NCBI GenBank assembly: GCA_947629425.1
Contig: CANRDR010000011.1
Span: 1 to 19,096, forward strand
DNA from: an uncultured Bacilli bacterium
GTDB taxonomy: Bacteria; Bacillota_I; Bacilli_A; RF39; UBA660
Direction: 5' to 3'
DNA: 19,096 nt
Positions 6,906-15,083 of the stretch are shown one piece after another (the first letter of the stretch is position 1; the number at the start of each line of letters is the position of its first letter). The notes under the pieces were generated by a model. It did no database searches, was not told the DNA's origin, and saw nothing but the letters and a program-made list of their open reading frames with translations. A program made the position numbers and the translations under genes.

Positions 6906-9596
6906 TCAATTTTTATTTTCCCTACTTTGTTGAATTTTCCTTACAACATAATATGGCAACACCATTTTTATACTTTTTTTAATAAACCATTTCATATTCT
7001 TGATGTTATCATTACATAAAAATTCGTCATCATTTATACTTTCATAAACACCAGGAATAATAATTGAATTTTTGGAATTAACATTTTTTGATTTATATTT
7101 TCTTAAAATTAATTGACAATTTCCATTTTTATTTTCTATATAATCCATTGAAGCTTTATAAGCATCTGGATATTTTTTTAATCTTTCTAAAAATTCATCA
7201 ATTTCATTCCATTTTAGAACAGCATCATACATAAATATTTGTGAATCAACCATTTGTGCAATAATATTATTATATATATATCTTAATTTATATTTATTTA
7301 AATTCATTTTCTCAATATTTTTTAAAATATTAAATATAATAAATACATGATCCTTATATTTTTTTTGCCAATATTCACGTGAAATACTCTGTCCTTGTCT
7401 TCCTATTAAGTAACGATATATATCTAAATCATAAAATTTAACAGTATCTATATATTTTAGACTATATGAATTAAATTCCATATCAACATAAGGTTTTTTT
7501 TCAGTAATTAGAAATTTTGCCTTTTTCAATTTTTCTGTTTTATAATTGCTTGTAGTTAACAATGGCCCATATGTTTCAAAACCATATCCAGCATATGTCA
7601 AAAAATCAAAATTATATATTTCATTTTCTGAAAGCATATTATAATCTATAATATTTTCTAATAAAGCTTTTTCAACATATTCATAAGAACCTTTAGTCAA
7701 TACTAAATCTACATCTTCTTTTTCAAGTATATCTACTAATTTTGATAAATTATCACTATTAACCCAATCATCACCATCTATCAATCTAAAATATTTACCT
7801 TTTGCAGCTGATAATCCAACATTTATTGTAGACCCGTGTCCACCATTTTCTTTGTCAATTATTTTTATAATTCCATTGCTCATTTTTTCTATTGCTTTTA
7901 CTACTTTTAAAGTATTGTCAGTTGAACCATCATTAACGACAATTATTTCTGTCTTGTAACTATTCTCATAATTTAGTAAAGAATATAAACATTTTTCTAT
8001 ATAGGCTTCAACATTATAAGAAGGAACTACAATTGATAAGATAGGATGTTTTAATGGCTGTTTTAATTTAAAATTAAAATAATTAATATTTTTGCTCAAT
8101 TTTTCTTTTATTAAATTTATTTCTTTAAAAACTGTATTTTCTTTACAACATCTCTCATGTGTTTCTTTTGATAAACTTTTACTAATATTTAAAAATTCTT
8201 CAGGATTTTTATATAATCTTTCAATAATATCTGCAAGTGCAATCGGGTCTTCAGGATCAGCTAATGTATGATACTTTTTTTCATTCATAAAGAATGGATT
8301 AGATGTAACATTTGAACCAACTACTACTAAGCCAGAAGATGCTGCTTCTCCCATGGCTACTGCATGAGCATCATGTCTAGAAGGCAATAATATTATTCCA
8401 AAATTTTCATGTATTTTAGAAATCTCATTATTTGGTATAAAAGTTCTATGAAAATTAATATTATCAAATTCTCTTAAAGGTGCAAGTAATATATCATAAT
8501 AATCTCCATCTCCATATATATCAAATTGTAAATTTTTAAAAAAATCTCTTTTTGATAATTCTATAATACACTTTACACTTTGATCAATTGAATGTTGTAT
8601 TATATTATCAAATTTTCTTATAATTAATATTTTCTTTCTATCTTCAGCCGTTTTTTCTTTATATGGAAATAATTCTTCATTTATAATATTATTAATTACC
8701 CTTGAATTTTTAAATTTCAAATTAAGCTCTTTTTCTGAAAAATCTTTTAACCAGTCTGATACAAAAACCCATTCGACATTGTCCTTTTGTGAATATTTTT
8801 TTATAAAGGAATCTTTTTTTTCAAAATAAATATTGAACATTCTTTCATCAATTGGTTGAGTAAAATATGGTCTAGTAACATTTTGTAAATATCTATATAC
8901 AGTTTCTGGTCCATGACAAATAAATATATGTTCAACATTTGAATATGTATAACCATCATAAATAGATAACAAATTTTCGTCAACAAAATGAGTAACAATT
9001 GTTTTATATTGTTTTCTACATAAAAGTGATTTAAAATTTTCATAATTTGTGGAAATAACTGGAATTCCATCTATTTCATATTTTGTAGAATACCAATTCA
9101 TTGAAGAAACTGAAACAACTTGAATATTAAGACCATTTTTTTTATATTCTAAATTTCTAGAATGTGCAAAAGCACAAAGATATAAATTTTTATATGAAGG
9201 ATAACTTGGAACAACAACTAAAACATTTGCCTCATGATTACAATCGTCAATCAATCTTTTTTCTTCTTGCAATTCAGTAATTAATATATTTTCAAATTCT
9301 ATTGAAGATTCTGCTGCAATATTTAAAGTTAATTTAAATTTAGTAGGACATTTAACTGGCAATAATACTTCACTACCTATTGGCACATCACAGATATCAT
9401 TAATACTTAAATATCCTCCAGCATTATGAGCCTTTCCTATAAATCTTACAAGACAATATTTTGTGTCTGAATTACTAAAATCTAAAGTATCCTTAAATTG
9501 AATAATTTTATTTTCTTTAGAATCATTATTTACAAAATTATTTTTAACATTCAACTTTAAATCACTTGATTTTAATATTAAACTATTGTTTTTCAT
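6906..9596 (-). CDS. GT4-GT2 fusion glycosyltransferase with N-terminal beta-rich domain
   Basis: 896 residues with three parts. Residues about 1-110 are short alternating strands (FIGKAHNAGGYLSIND and onward), resembling a beta-sandwich sugar-binding module. Residues about 120-500 are a GT-B family 4 unit beginning VLVVVPSYPSYKN, with PSRHDAHAVAMGEA (405-418); its catalytic pair is D409-x7-E417 in place of the usual E-x7-E. Residues about 518-760 are a GT2 unit: VVPSYNVEAYIEKC (523-536), NDGSTD (555-560), GGHGSTIN (585-592) and DGDDW (607-611). A helical tail follows, ending in a possibly membrane-touching segment (about 867-890). Two transferases in one chain suggest two successive sugar additions, or a polymerising activity, on the lipid-linked chain in the cytoplasm. 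The GT2 half is a clear paralogue of the product encoded at 10872-11909. AAGGAGT precedes the ATG, and the start overlaps the upstream gene's end by 14 bases, indicating coupled translation. Confidence 0.87.
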   Translation of the reverse strand: MKNNSLILKSSDLKLNVKNNFVNNDSKENKIIQFKDTLDFSNSDTKYCLVRFIGKAHNAGGYLSINDICDVPIGSEVLLPVKCPTKFKLTLNIAAESSIEFENILITELQEEKRLIDDCNHEANVLVVVPSYPSYKNLYLCAFAHSRNLEYKKNGLNIQVVSVSSMNWYSTKYEIDGIPVISTNYENFKSLLCRKQYKTIVTHFVDENLLSIYDGYTYSNVEHIFICHGPETVYRYLQNVTRPYFTQPIDERMFNIYFEKKDSFIKKYSQKDNVEWVFVSDWLKDFSEKELNLKFKNSRVINNIINEELFPYKEKTAEDRKKILIIRKFDNIIQHSIDQSVKCIIELSKRDFFKNLQFDIYGDGDYYDILLAPLREFDNINFHRTFIPNNEISKIHENFGIILLPSRHDAHAVAMGEAASSGLVVVGSNVTSNPFFMNEKKYHTLADPEDPIALADIIERLYKNPEEFLNISKSLSKETHERCCKENTVFKEINLIKEKLSKNINYFNFKLKQPLKHPILSIVVPSYNVEAYIEKCLYSLLNYENSYKTEIIVVNDGSTDNTLKVVKAIEKMSNGIIKIIDKENGGHGSTINVGLSAAKGKYFRLIDGDDWVNSDNLSKLVDILEKEDVDLVLTKGSYEYVEKALLENIIDYNMLSENEIYNFDFLTYAGYGFETYGPLLTTSNYKTEKLKKAKFLITEKKPYVDMEFNSYSLKYIDTVKFYDLDIYRYLIGRQGQSISREYWQKKYKDHVFIIFNILKNIEKMNLNKYKLRYIYNNIIAQMVDSQIFMYDAVLKWNEIDEFLERLKKYPDAYKASMDYIENKNGNCQLILRKYKSKNVNSKNSIIIPGVYESINDDEFLCNDNIKNMKWFIKKSIKMVLPYYVVRKIQQSRENKN

Positions 9597-10869
9597 AATT
9601 ACTCCTTATTTGTTCTTTTATTAATTTATCAAACTTTTTCGAAATATTTATTGCATTATATTCTTCTATATCTACATTTTTAAGTTTAGCATCCTTTTTA
9701 TTTATAATTTTCATTAACTGCATGTATATATCATCAACACTAAAGGAAGAAATAACTTGATTTAAATTTCTTAAAATTTCTGCACTAGCACCATCAGCCA
9801 TAGTTATTGCAAAAATGTTTTTTTTGCTGCCAATATAATCAGCTATTTTAGCTGCAAAAAATATATTTTTTTCTAAAAAATTACTTAGATTAGCATCTAT
9901 TAATAATAACCAATCACTCTTTACCATAACATTTAAACTTTCTAAATATGTTATAGGCTTATGTATTTTTATTATATCATATAATTCACAATCCATTATT
10001 AAAACTTTATCTTTATTATCAATATTCCCATAAAAATTTATTTCCAATTTTTCACTTAAATCTTTTATTTTTTTATTTAATCTATCTACTGCTAAAATAA
10101 AGCTTTTGGGAGTTCTTATTTCGTCACAATGACCTACATAACTAATAACAATTTTTTCAGTAGACTTTTTTAAACTATAATCATAAAATTCTTCATCATA
10201 AGAATGATATAATATACAAACTTTATAATTAAATTGTCTAAAGTCTCTCATAATGTATTCTGACTCATATTTATTATTCATAATTAATTTATCAGCATAC
10301 TTTATAATATTTTCATTTAATACAATATCTTTATAATATCTTGTTTGTGTTTTTTTATATTTTTTATCTCTATAATTCCAATAAATATTTTTTAAAATTC
10401 TTTTTGGCGATAAAACATAAGATAACTTATAATCTAATAATCCATTTCCTAAAACCTTATAAGGTGAAGTTTTATAATAAATTTTATTATATGGATTATT
10501 GCTAATAGGATCACCATACGAAGCAATCCATATTATATCATTATACTTTCTTTTTATAGCAAGACCTATTTCATGCGATTCCGGTGGCATTGAACGCGTC
10601 ATAACAATATCATATTTATCTCTATTTTTATCAAAATATTTTATTCCTTCTTTTATCCATTCTTCTGTTGAAACACATTCAGAAAAAATTGTGTTTATAT
10701 TATTACTAATAAGTTTATTTTCTGTATTATTATAAGCCCAATCGATTGAGTTTTTTTGAGTATAAACATCATATTCATATTTACTATTTTTCAATAATTT
10801 AAAAGTAACTAATCCTTCAGAAGAATTAATTGGTGGAAAATACCAACTAATAACAAAAATTTTTTTCAT
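9583..10869 (-). CDS. GT-B (family 4-like) glycosyltransferase
   Basis: About 428 residues. The start MKKIFVISWYFPPINSSEG is the typical first strand and loop of GT4 enzymes. The second Rossmann half begins at about residue 240 with VISYVGHCDEIRTPKSF, and the donor side contains KIADYIGSKKNIFAI (about 342-356). The usual E-x7-E pair is not apparent; the position is taken by the KIADYIGS type of sequence seen in some GT4 subfamilies. A TTG at 10873-10875 is also in frame, but it abuts the GGGGAG ribosome binding site, whereas the ATG at 10867-10869 lies 6 bases from it, so I chose the ATG. The preceding GT2 gene ends 2 bases upstream. It probably adds a sugar to the cytoplasmic lipid-linked intermediate; linkage and sugar are unknown. 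Confidence 0.82.
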   Translation of the reverse strand: MKKIFVISWYFPPINSSEGLVTFKLLKNSKYEYDVYTQKNSIDWAYNNTENKLISNNINTIFSECVSTEEWIKEGIKYFDKNRDKYDIVMTRSMPPESHEIGLAIKRKYNDIIWIASYGDPISNNPYNKIYYKTSPYKVLGNGLLDYKLSYVLSPKRILKNIYWNYRDKKYKKTQTRYYKDIVLNENIIKYADKLIMNNKYESEYIMRDFRQFNYKVCILYHSYDEEFYDYSLKKSTEKIVISYVGHCDEIRTPKSFILAVDRLNKKIKDLSEKLEINFYGNIDNKDKVLIMDCELYDIIKIHKPITYLESLNVMVKSDWLLLIDANLSNFLEKNIFFAAKIADYIGSKKNIFAITMADGASAEILRNLNQVISSFSVDDIYMQLMKIINKKDAKLKNVDIEEYNAINISKKFDKLIKEQIRSNYEKQ

Positions 10870-10871
10870 TT

Positions 10872-11909
10872 TCAACTCCCCATTCTTGTAAAAAATCTTG
10901 TAATAACACGCGTAAATAAATTGTTGAATTTCATAGCAAAATAAAATTTAGTTTTAGAATGAAATAAAACATATGAATTTATATTACAAAATTTATTATA
11001 TAAATTGTTATACTTTTCTTTTATATAATTATCAAATTTTAAAATTTCACGTCTCATATCTTTTACTAATTTCTTATTAACATTTGTTTTGCAATATATA
11101 ATATAATGACTATTTAACATCTGAAGAATTATATTTTCTACGTAATTTTTTTTATTATTTTCATCCATTTCTTTATAAAACTGTAACAATTTTTTTAATA
11201 CTTTTTCATGGTCGTGTCGATGATTAATGTATCCATTTATATTTATACTTTGATCTAGTCTTCCTATAAAATATCTATAAATGTCATAATCTAAATATAT
11301 AAAATTATTAATATAATTAATTGGATATACATCATATTCCATATCCACATAAAAAGTTTTCTCATCTAAATGTAAATTTGACTCTTTTAAAACTTTAGTT
11401 TTTATAGTTGACGTTGCCATAAAGAAATAATCCAATCCCAAAATTTTGAAATCAAATTTATTTAAATCATAAATTTTGTTATATTTTAATTCTTTAGAGT
11501 ACTCAAACTTAATTTGTTCTCCATTATATACTAACTCTCTTGAATAATTAGTTAAGACTAAATCTGTGTCAATTTTTTCTAATAAGTTAACAAAATTAGA
11601 AAATTCATCTATGTTAACCCAATCATCAGAATCAATGACTTTAAAGTATTTACCTGTTGCTAATTTTAAAGCTACATTAATGGTTGAACCATGTCCACCA
11701 TTTTCTTTATTTACAACTACTATGCTATTTGGATATTTTTTTTGAAAATTTCTAGCTATTTCTAACGAATTATCGGTACTACCATCATTTACAATTATTA
11801 CTTCTAATTTTTCGTTAGATAATTCATCATACAAAATACTATCTAAACATCTCGTCAAATATTTTTCCACATTATAAGTAGGCACCGCTATTGTAAGCAC
11901 TTTTTCCAT
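10872..11909 (-). CDS. Family 2 glycosyltransferase, GGHGSTIN subfamily
   Basis: 345 residues: an N-terminal GT-A domain with AVPTYNVEKYLTRCLDS (about 8-24), NDGSTDNS (about 41-48), NGGHGSTINVAL and the metal-binding DSDDWVN. A helical C-terminal half contains YVDMEYDVYPI and DIYRYFIGRLDQSI. The same motifs recur in the GT2 half of the fusion protein encoded two genes downstream (YVDMEFNSYSL, DIYRYLIGRQGQSI), so the two arose by duplication. It should be a cytoplasmic, sugar-nucleotide-dependent enzyme of chain assembly. GGGGTGA precedes the ATG, which lies 3 bases after the end of the ABC ATPase gene. No membrane segment is evident, though the C-terminus is basic and partly hydrophobic. Confidence 0.9.
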   Translation of the reverse strand: MEKVLTIAVPTYNVEKYLTRCLDSILYDELSNEKLEVIIVNDGSTDNSLEIARNFQKKYPNSIVVVNKENGGHGSTINVALKLATGKYFKVIDSDDWVNIDEFSNFVNLLEKIDTDLVLTNYSRELVYNGEQIKFEYSKELKYNKIYDLNKFDFKILGLDYFFMATSTIKTKVLKESNLHLDEKTFYVDMEYDVYPINYINNFIYLDYDIYRYFIGRLDQSININGYINHRHDHEKVLKKLLQFYKEMDENNKKNYVENIILQMLNSHYIIYCKTNVNKKLVKDMRREILKFDNYIKEKYNNLYNKFCNINSYVLFHSKTKFYFAMKFNNLFTRVITRFFTRMGS

Positions 11910-11912
11910 AAT

Positions 11913-12647
11913 TCACCCCAACTGTTTTTTATAATATTCATTACATATTGTTTCAGTATCTCCAATTTTAACTATTTCACCATGTTCTAACCATATAACC
12001 CTTGTACATAATTCTTTTATTTGTTCTAATGAATGTGATACAAATAATACAGTAGTACCACCTTTTATCATTTCTAACATTTTATTTTTACTTTTTTCTT
12101 GAAATTTAATATCTCCTACGGATAATATTTCATCTACTATTAATATTTCAGGATCTACTATAGTTGCTATTGAAAATGCTAATTTTGCAACCATACCTGA
12201 TGAGAAATTTTTAACTGGAACATCTAAAAAATCTTTTAATTCAGAAAATTCTACAATTTCATCAAATTTTTCTTCTAAAAATTTTTTAGAATAGCCCATT
12301 ACTGCACCATTTAAATATATATTTTCTCTTGCGGTAAGTTCTAAATCAAAACCAGCACCTAATTCTATCATAGGTGATACTACTCCATTTACTTCTACTT
12401 TACCTTTTGTTGGTTTCATTACACCACTTACTATCTTTAATATAGTGGATTTACCTGCACCGTTAGATCCAATTAATCCTACTACTTCACCTTTTTTAAC
12501 ATTAAATGAAACATTATTTAAAGCCATGAAATATTCTTTCTTCTTACGTTTTTTAAAAGATAATATATTAATAAATGCTTGTTTAAACGAAAAATTTTTT
12601 TCCATACCTAAATCAAATTTCATAGATACTTTATCAACTGTAATCAT
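11913..12647 (-). CDS. Polysaccharide/teichoic acid ABC exporter, ATP-binding protein (Wzt/TagH-like)
   Basis: 244 residues. Walker A GSNGAGKST (about 59-67), the family loop VSPMIELGAGF (about 89-99), signature FSSGMVAKLAFS (about 147-158), Walker B ILIVDEILSVGD (about 168-179) and the H-loop VSHS (about 203-206) are all present. The early loop with KKRKKKEYFMALNNVSF is usual for exporters of O-antigen, teichoic acid and rhamnopolysaccharide. The protein ends soon after the H-loop, so it lacks the C-terminal sugar-binding domain of Wzt proteins that recognise a modified chain end. It drives export of a lipid-linked chain through the permease encoded immediately upstream. AAGGAGG lies 4 bases before the ATG and overlaps the permease stop region. 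Confidence 0.95.
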   Translation of the reverse strand: MITVDKVSMKFDLGMEKNFSFKQAFINILSFKKRKKKEYFMALNNVSFNVKKGEVVGLIGSNGAGKSTILKIVSGVMKPTKGKVEVNGVVSPMIELGAGFDLELTARENIYLNGAVMGYSKKFLEEKFDEIVEFSELKDFLDVPVKNFSSGMVAKLAFSIATIVDPEILIVDEILSVGDIKFQEKSKNKMLEMIKGGTTVLFVSHSLEQIKELCTRVIWLEHGEIVKIGDTETICNEYYKKQLG

Positions 12648-12656
12648 AAATCCTCC

Positions 12657-13457
12657 TTAAGCATAATATATAAATTTATCTTGTTTTAATTTAAATATAA
12701 TACATCCAAATATAAATACAAATAAACTTGTTCCAATACACCATAACCAATTATTAATACTAGGCATAGTATTATACAAGATTATACTTCTAGTAAAATC
12801 TATATAATGATATAAAGGATTTAAATAAAATACTTTTTGCAATTGTGGTGTAAGTATAGTTATATCATAAAATATTGGTGTAAAATATTGCCACATTGTA
12901 AGTATTATACCAAATATATAAAATATATCTCTTAAAAATACTGATATAGTAGATAGTATAAAACCTAATCCTACAGTAAATAAAAATAAACAAAGATATG
13001 CAAATGGTAAACATAAATAATATATATTAATAACACAATGCGTATTTGCATCTCCTGTAAATAAAATAATTATAAATAATGGTATTAAAGTTAATAAAAA
13101 ATTAATTCCAACAAATAAACATTTAGATAATGGAAATATATATTTAGGAATATAAACTTTATTCATTAATGGAAAATTACCAACTATACTTGTCATAGCA
13201 CTATTGCTAGCTTCACTAAAATAGTTAAACATAACAAGCCCTGTCATTAAGTAAACTAAATAGTTTACTCCTTCCATTCTAAATTTAAACATTTGAGAAA
13301 AAACTACAGCCATTACTGCCATTTGTAGCAATGGATATAATAAACTCCATAAAACTCCTAATACACTTCTTTTATATTTAACTTTAAAATCTCTTGAAAC
13401 CATTTGACTCATTAAAAATGTATATCTTTTAAAATTAGCTAGTATTCTTCCTAACAT
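12657..13457 (-). CDS. Polysaccharide/teichoic acid ABC exporter, permease (Wzm/TagG-like)
   Basis: 266 residues with about six membrane segments, the standard size for an ABC-2 type permease. RDFKVKYKRSVLGVLWSLLYP (from about residue 22, with conserved KxKYKxSxLGxxWS) is the signature just before the first helix, and YFTPIFYDITIL (about 189-200) lies before the last helices. It forms the membrane channel, with the ATPase encoded next, for a lipid-linked polysaccharide. It is the first gene of the eight-gene operon, with its own promoter (-10 at 13484-13489) and AGGAGT 6 bases before the ATG. Confidence 0.95.
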   Translation of the reverse strand: MLGRILANFKRYTFLMSQMVSRDFKVKYKRSVLGVLWSLLYPLLQMAVMAVVFSQMFKFRMEGVNYLVYLMTGLVMFNYFSEASNSAMTSIVGNFPLMNKVYIPKYIFPLSKCLFVGINFLLTLIPLFIIILFTGDANTHCVINIYYLCLPFAYLCLFLFTVGLGFILSTISVFLRDIFYIFGIILTMWQYFTPIFYDITILTPQLQKVFYLNPLYHYIDFTRSIILYNTMPSINNWLWCIGTSLFVFIFGCIIFKLKQDKFIYYA

Positions 13458-13483
13458 AGAATCACTCCTAAGTATCTAAAAAT

Positions 13484-13489
13484 ATTATA
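13484..13489 (-). promoter_or_regulatory. -10 element of the main polysaccharide operon
   Basis: On the minus strand GGGTATAATATT contains a perfect TATAAT at 13484-13489, about 27 bases before the ATG of the permease gene. No good -35 lies 17 bases upstream; TAGATT matches three of six positions. The TATAAT follows the hairpin terminator of the preceding gene, so this is probably where transcription of the operon begins. Confidence 0.55.
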
Positions 13490-13502
13490 CCCTATAAAAT
13501 TT

Positions 13503-13528
13503 AAAAAATCTACAAATTATGCAGATTT
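13503..13528 (-). terminator. Terminator overlapping the end of the GT-C-like gene
   Basis: On the minus strand AAATCTGCA (13520-13528), loop TAATT, TGTAGATTT (13506-13514) form a 9-bp stem with one G-T pair, followed by three more T residues. The stop codon at 13517-13519 lies in the loop. It would separate the 13517-14968 gene from the exporter operon that starts 60 bases on. The T-tract is short, so some read-through is likely. Confidence 0.55.
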
Positions 13529-14968
13529 ATTAATTTTTACATTACTTAATGTTACTATACCACTTGTTTCTAATATCAACATTATTGGCAATAATGGAAG
13601 TAAATATCTAGATCTATTTTCCATAATAAGTAAAAATACAATTAATCCAAATATAGATATATAAAGTGGTGTATCTTTATTATATTTTTGTTTTATAAAT
13701 GCATTAATCACATAAATTATTATAAATATAAGCATGCCAAAATGCATTATTTGTGGATAATATTTATAATATTTTGTTTTTAATCCATCGCGTGCTACAT
13801 ACTCATATAATATACCTTTTTTATATGGATTTCTATTAACTTTTTCAGAGGCATAATATGTCCCATCACCCCAAGCATACTTAATTTTATCATTAATATG
13901 TTTTATTAGTGTTATAAACTTATAATTTGATAATGTATCACTTATAAACTTTTTTCCAACTATTTTCTTTTCTTCATAGTATTTAGTTTTGGTTATTAAT
14001 ATATTAATATTTCTATTATATCCACCATTATCAATTAAACCAGTTGCAATCCAATATTCAACAGGTATTTTATATTCATCTAATTTGTTTTTATCATTTA
14101 CTACAAATTCATAAATAAATATATTATATAAGCTAAATATTAATATAAATGAAAAAATAGCAATTTTATACTTTTTTATATTTTTAAATAATTCTTTTTT
14201 TAAAAGAGCATAGATTATAATAGCAATAATTAAAAAGAAAGAAATAACTTTTATAATAAGACTTAAAACAATAGCTAAACCAAACAATATTTGTAAAATA
14301 ATGTTATATTTTGAATTTTTAGATATTTTTAAGAATAACAACAAACATAATGATGTCACAAACATTGCTGGAGAATCACTATAATAAATTGCTCCATACA
14401 TATATAAAGGAGTTGTAAATAAACAAATAATTAATAACATTAAAGCTTGTTTTTCTCCATACAACGTTTTAGTTGCATAATATATACATATTACAGTACC
14501 TATAATAAAAAAATTATTAAAAAGAGTAACTCCAGTTATTATTTGAATAGAACACAATTTAATTATATTAATAACAATAACATACATATAAGTTATAAAA
14601 ATATTACTTTGATATTGATATAAATAAACATCTTTTGTATAACCTTTACTTACAATATTTTCCGCTATATCTATTACTCTACCCATATCCCAACTTCTAT
14701 TTACTCTTAAATCGTAGCTAATAAATATAGTTAATATCATAAATATTAAAAATAATATAATAGGTAATTTTTTATATTTTATTAATTTTGGTATTATGTA
14801 TTTGTAAAATAATACACATACTATAATATATAATATTACTCCAATAAATAATATAATTTTATTAAATTCAAATAATACTTCTTCTCCAAAAAACATTGAA
14901 TAAATAATTATATATCCAAATAATATTATAAAAAATATAGTTATTAAATTTAATATTAATTTTCTCAT
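13517..14968 (-). CDS. GT-C (GT39-like) membrane glycosyltransferase
   Basis: 483 residues with about eleven membrane helices. The first large outer loop follows the third helix and holds NRSWDMGRVIDIAENI (90-105), where D94 would be the catalytic or donor-binding acid of GT-C enzymes, followed by YLYQYQSNIF (115-124), similar to the YPYxP-N stretch of GT39/ArnT-like proteins. It probably moves a sugar from a polyprenyl-phosphate donor to a surface polymer or protein on the outer face. It is a single-gene unit between a predicted promoter (14975-15003) and a hairpin (13503-13528). There is no Shine-Dalgarno sequence, and the predicted transcription start coincides with the ATG, so the message may be leaderless. 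The next in-frame ATG (residue 25) would remove the first helix, so the annotated start is more plausible. Confidence 0.83.
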   Translation of the reverse strand: MRKLILNLITIFFIILFGYIIIYSMFFGEEVLFEFNKIILFIGVILYIIVCVLFYKYIIPKLIKYKKLPIILFLIFMILTIFISYDLRVNRSWDMGRVIDIAENIVSKGYTKDVYLYQYQSNIFITYMYVIVINIIKLCSIQIITGVTLFNNFFIIGTVICIYYATKTLYGEKQALMLLIICLFTTPLYMYGAIYYSDSPAMFVTSLCLLLFLKISKNSKYNIILQILFGLAIVLSLIIKVISFFLIIAIIIYALLKKELFKNIKKYKIAIFSFILIFSLYNIFIYEFVVNDKNKLDEYKIPVEYWIATGLIDNGGYNRNINILITKTKYYEEKKIVGKKFISDTLSNYKFITLIKHINDKIKYAWGDGTYYASEKVNRNPYKKGILYEYVARDGLKTKYYKYYPQIMHFGMLIFIIIYVINAFIKQKYNKDTPLYISIFGLIVFLLIMENRSRYLLPLLPIMLILETSGIVTLSNVKINKSA

Positions 14969-14988
14969 AATTAGAATATATCTAATTA
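14968..14988. repeat. Palindrome over the -10 of the GT-C-like gene (possible operator)
   Basis: TAATTAGA (14968-14975), spacer ATATA, TCTAATTA (14981-14988): perfect 8-bp arms. It covers the whole -10 hexamer and the first bases of the gene, the position expected of a repressor site. The core TTAGA-N5-TCTAA recurs at 698-712 in front of the other stand-alone GT-C-like gene. No regulator gene is seen in the window. Confidence 0.5.
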
Positions 14989-15003
14989 AATACTATTAGT
15001 CAA
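14975..15003 (-). promoter_or_regulatory. Promoter of the GT-C-like gene, leaderless arrangement
   Basis: Minus strand: TTGACT (14998-15003, five of six), 17-base spacer, TATATT (14975-14980, five of six). The seventh base after the -10 is the A of the ATG at 14966-14968, so transcription should begin at or next to the start codon. This agrees with the absence of any purine-rich ribosome binding site. Confidence 0.65.
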
Positions 15004-15041
15004 TTATTTTTTCTAATATATAACACTTAAAAAACATTAAG

Positions 15042-15065
15042 AAAAACGATAGATATAACCTATCG
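15042..15065 (-). terminator. Terminator after the degenerate transposase-like gene
   Basis: Minus strand: CGATAG (15060-15065), 7-base loop, CTATCG (15047-15052), then TTTTT (15042-15046). The stem gains a G-T pair inside the loop. It begins 19 bases after the stop at 15084. Confidence 0.75.
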
Positions 15066-15083
15066 ATTTATAATAAAGAATTC

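Noticed and set aside
8801..9070. Minus-strand open frame of 89 codons within the fusion transferase
   Set aside because: It is a +1 shadow of a continuous coding region with clear motifs; there is no sign of a programmed frameshift.
10499..10735. Plus-strand open frame of 78 codons
   Set aside because: Antisense shadow of the GT-B transferase, without ribosome binding site.
12445..12660. Plus-strand open frame opposite the ABC ATPase
   Set aside because: It mirrors the conserved Walker A region, and coding constraint there explains the lack of stops.
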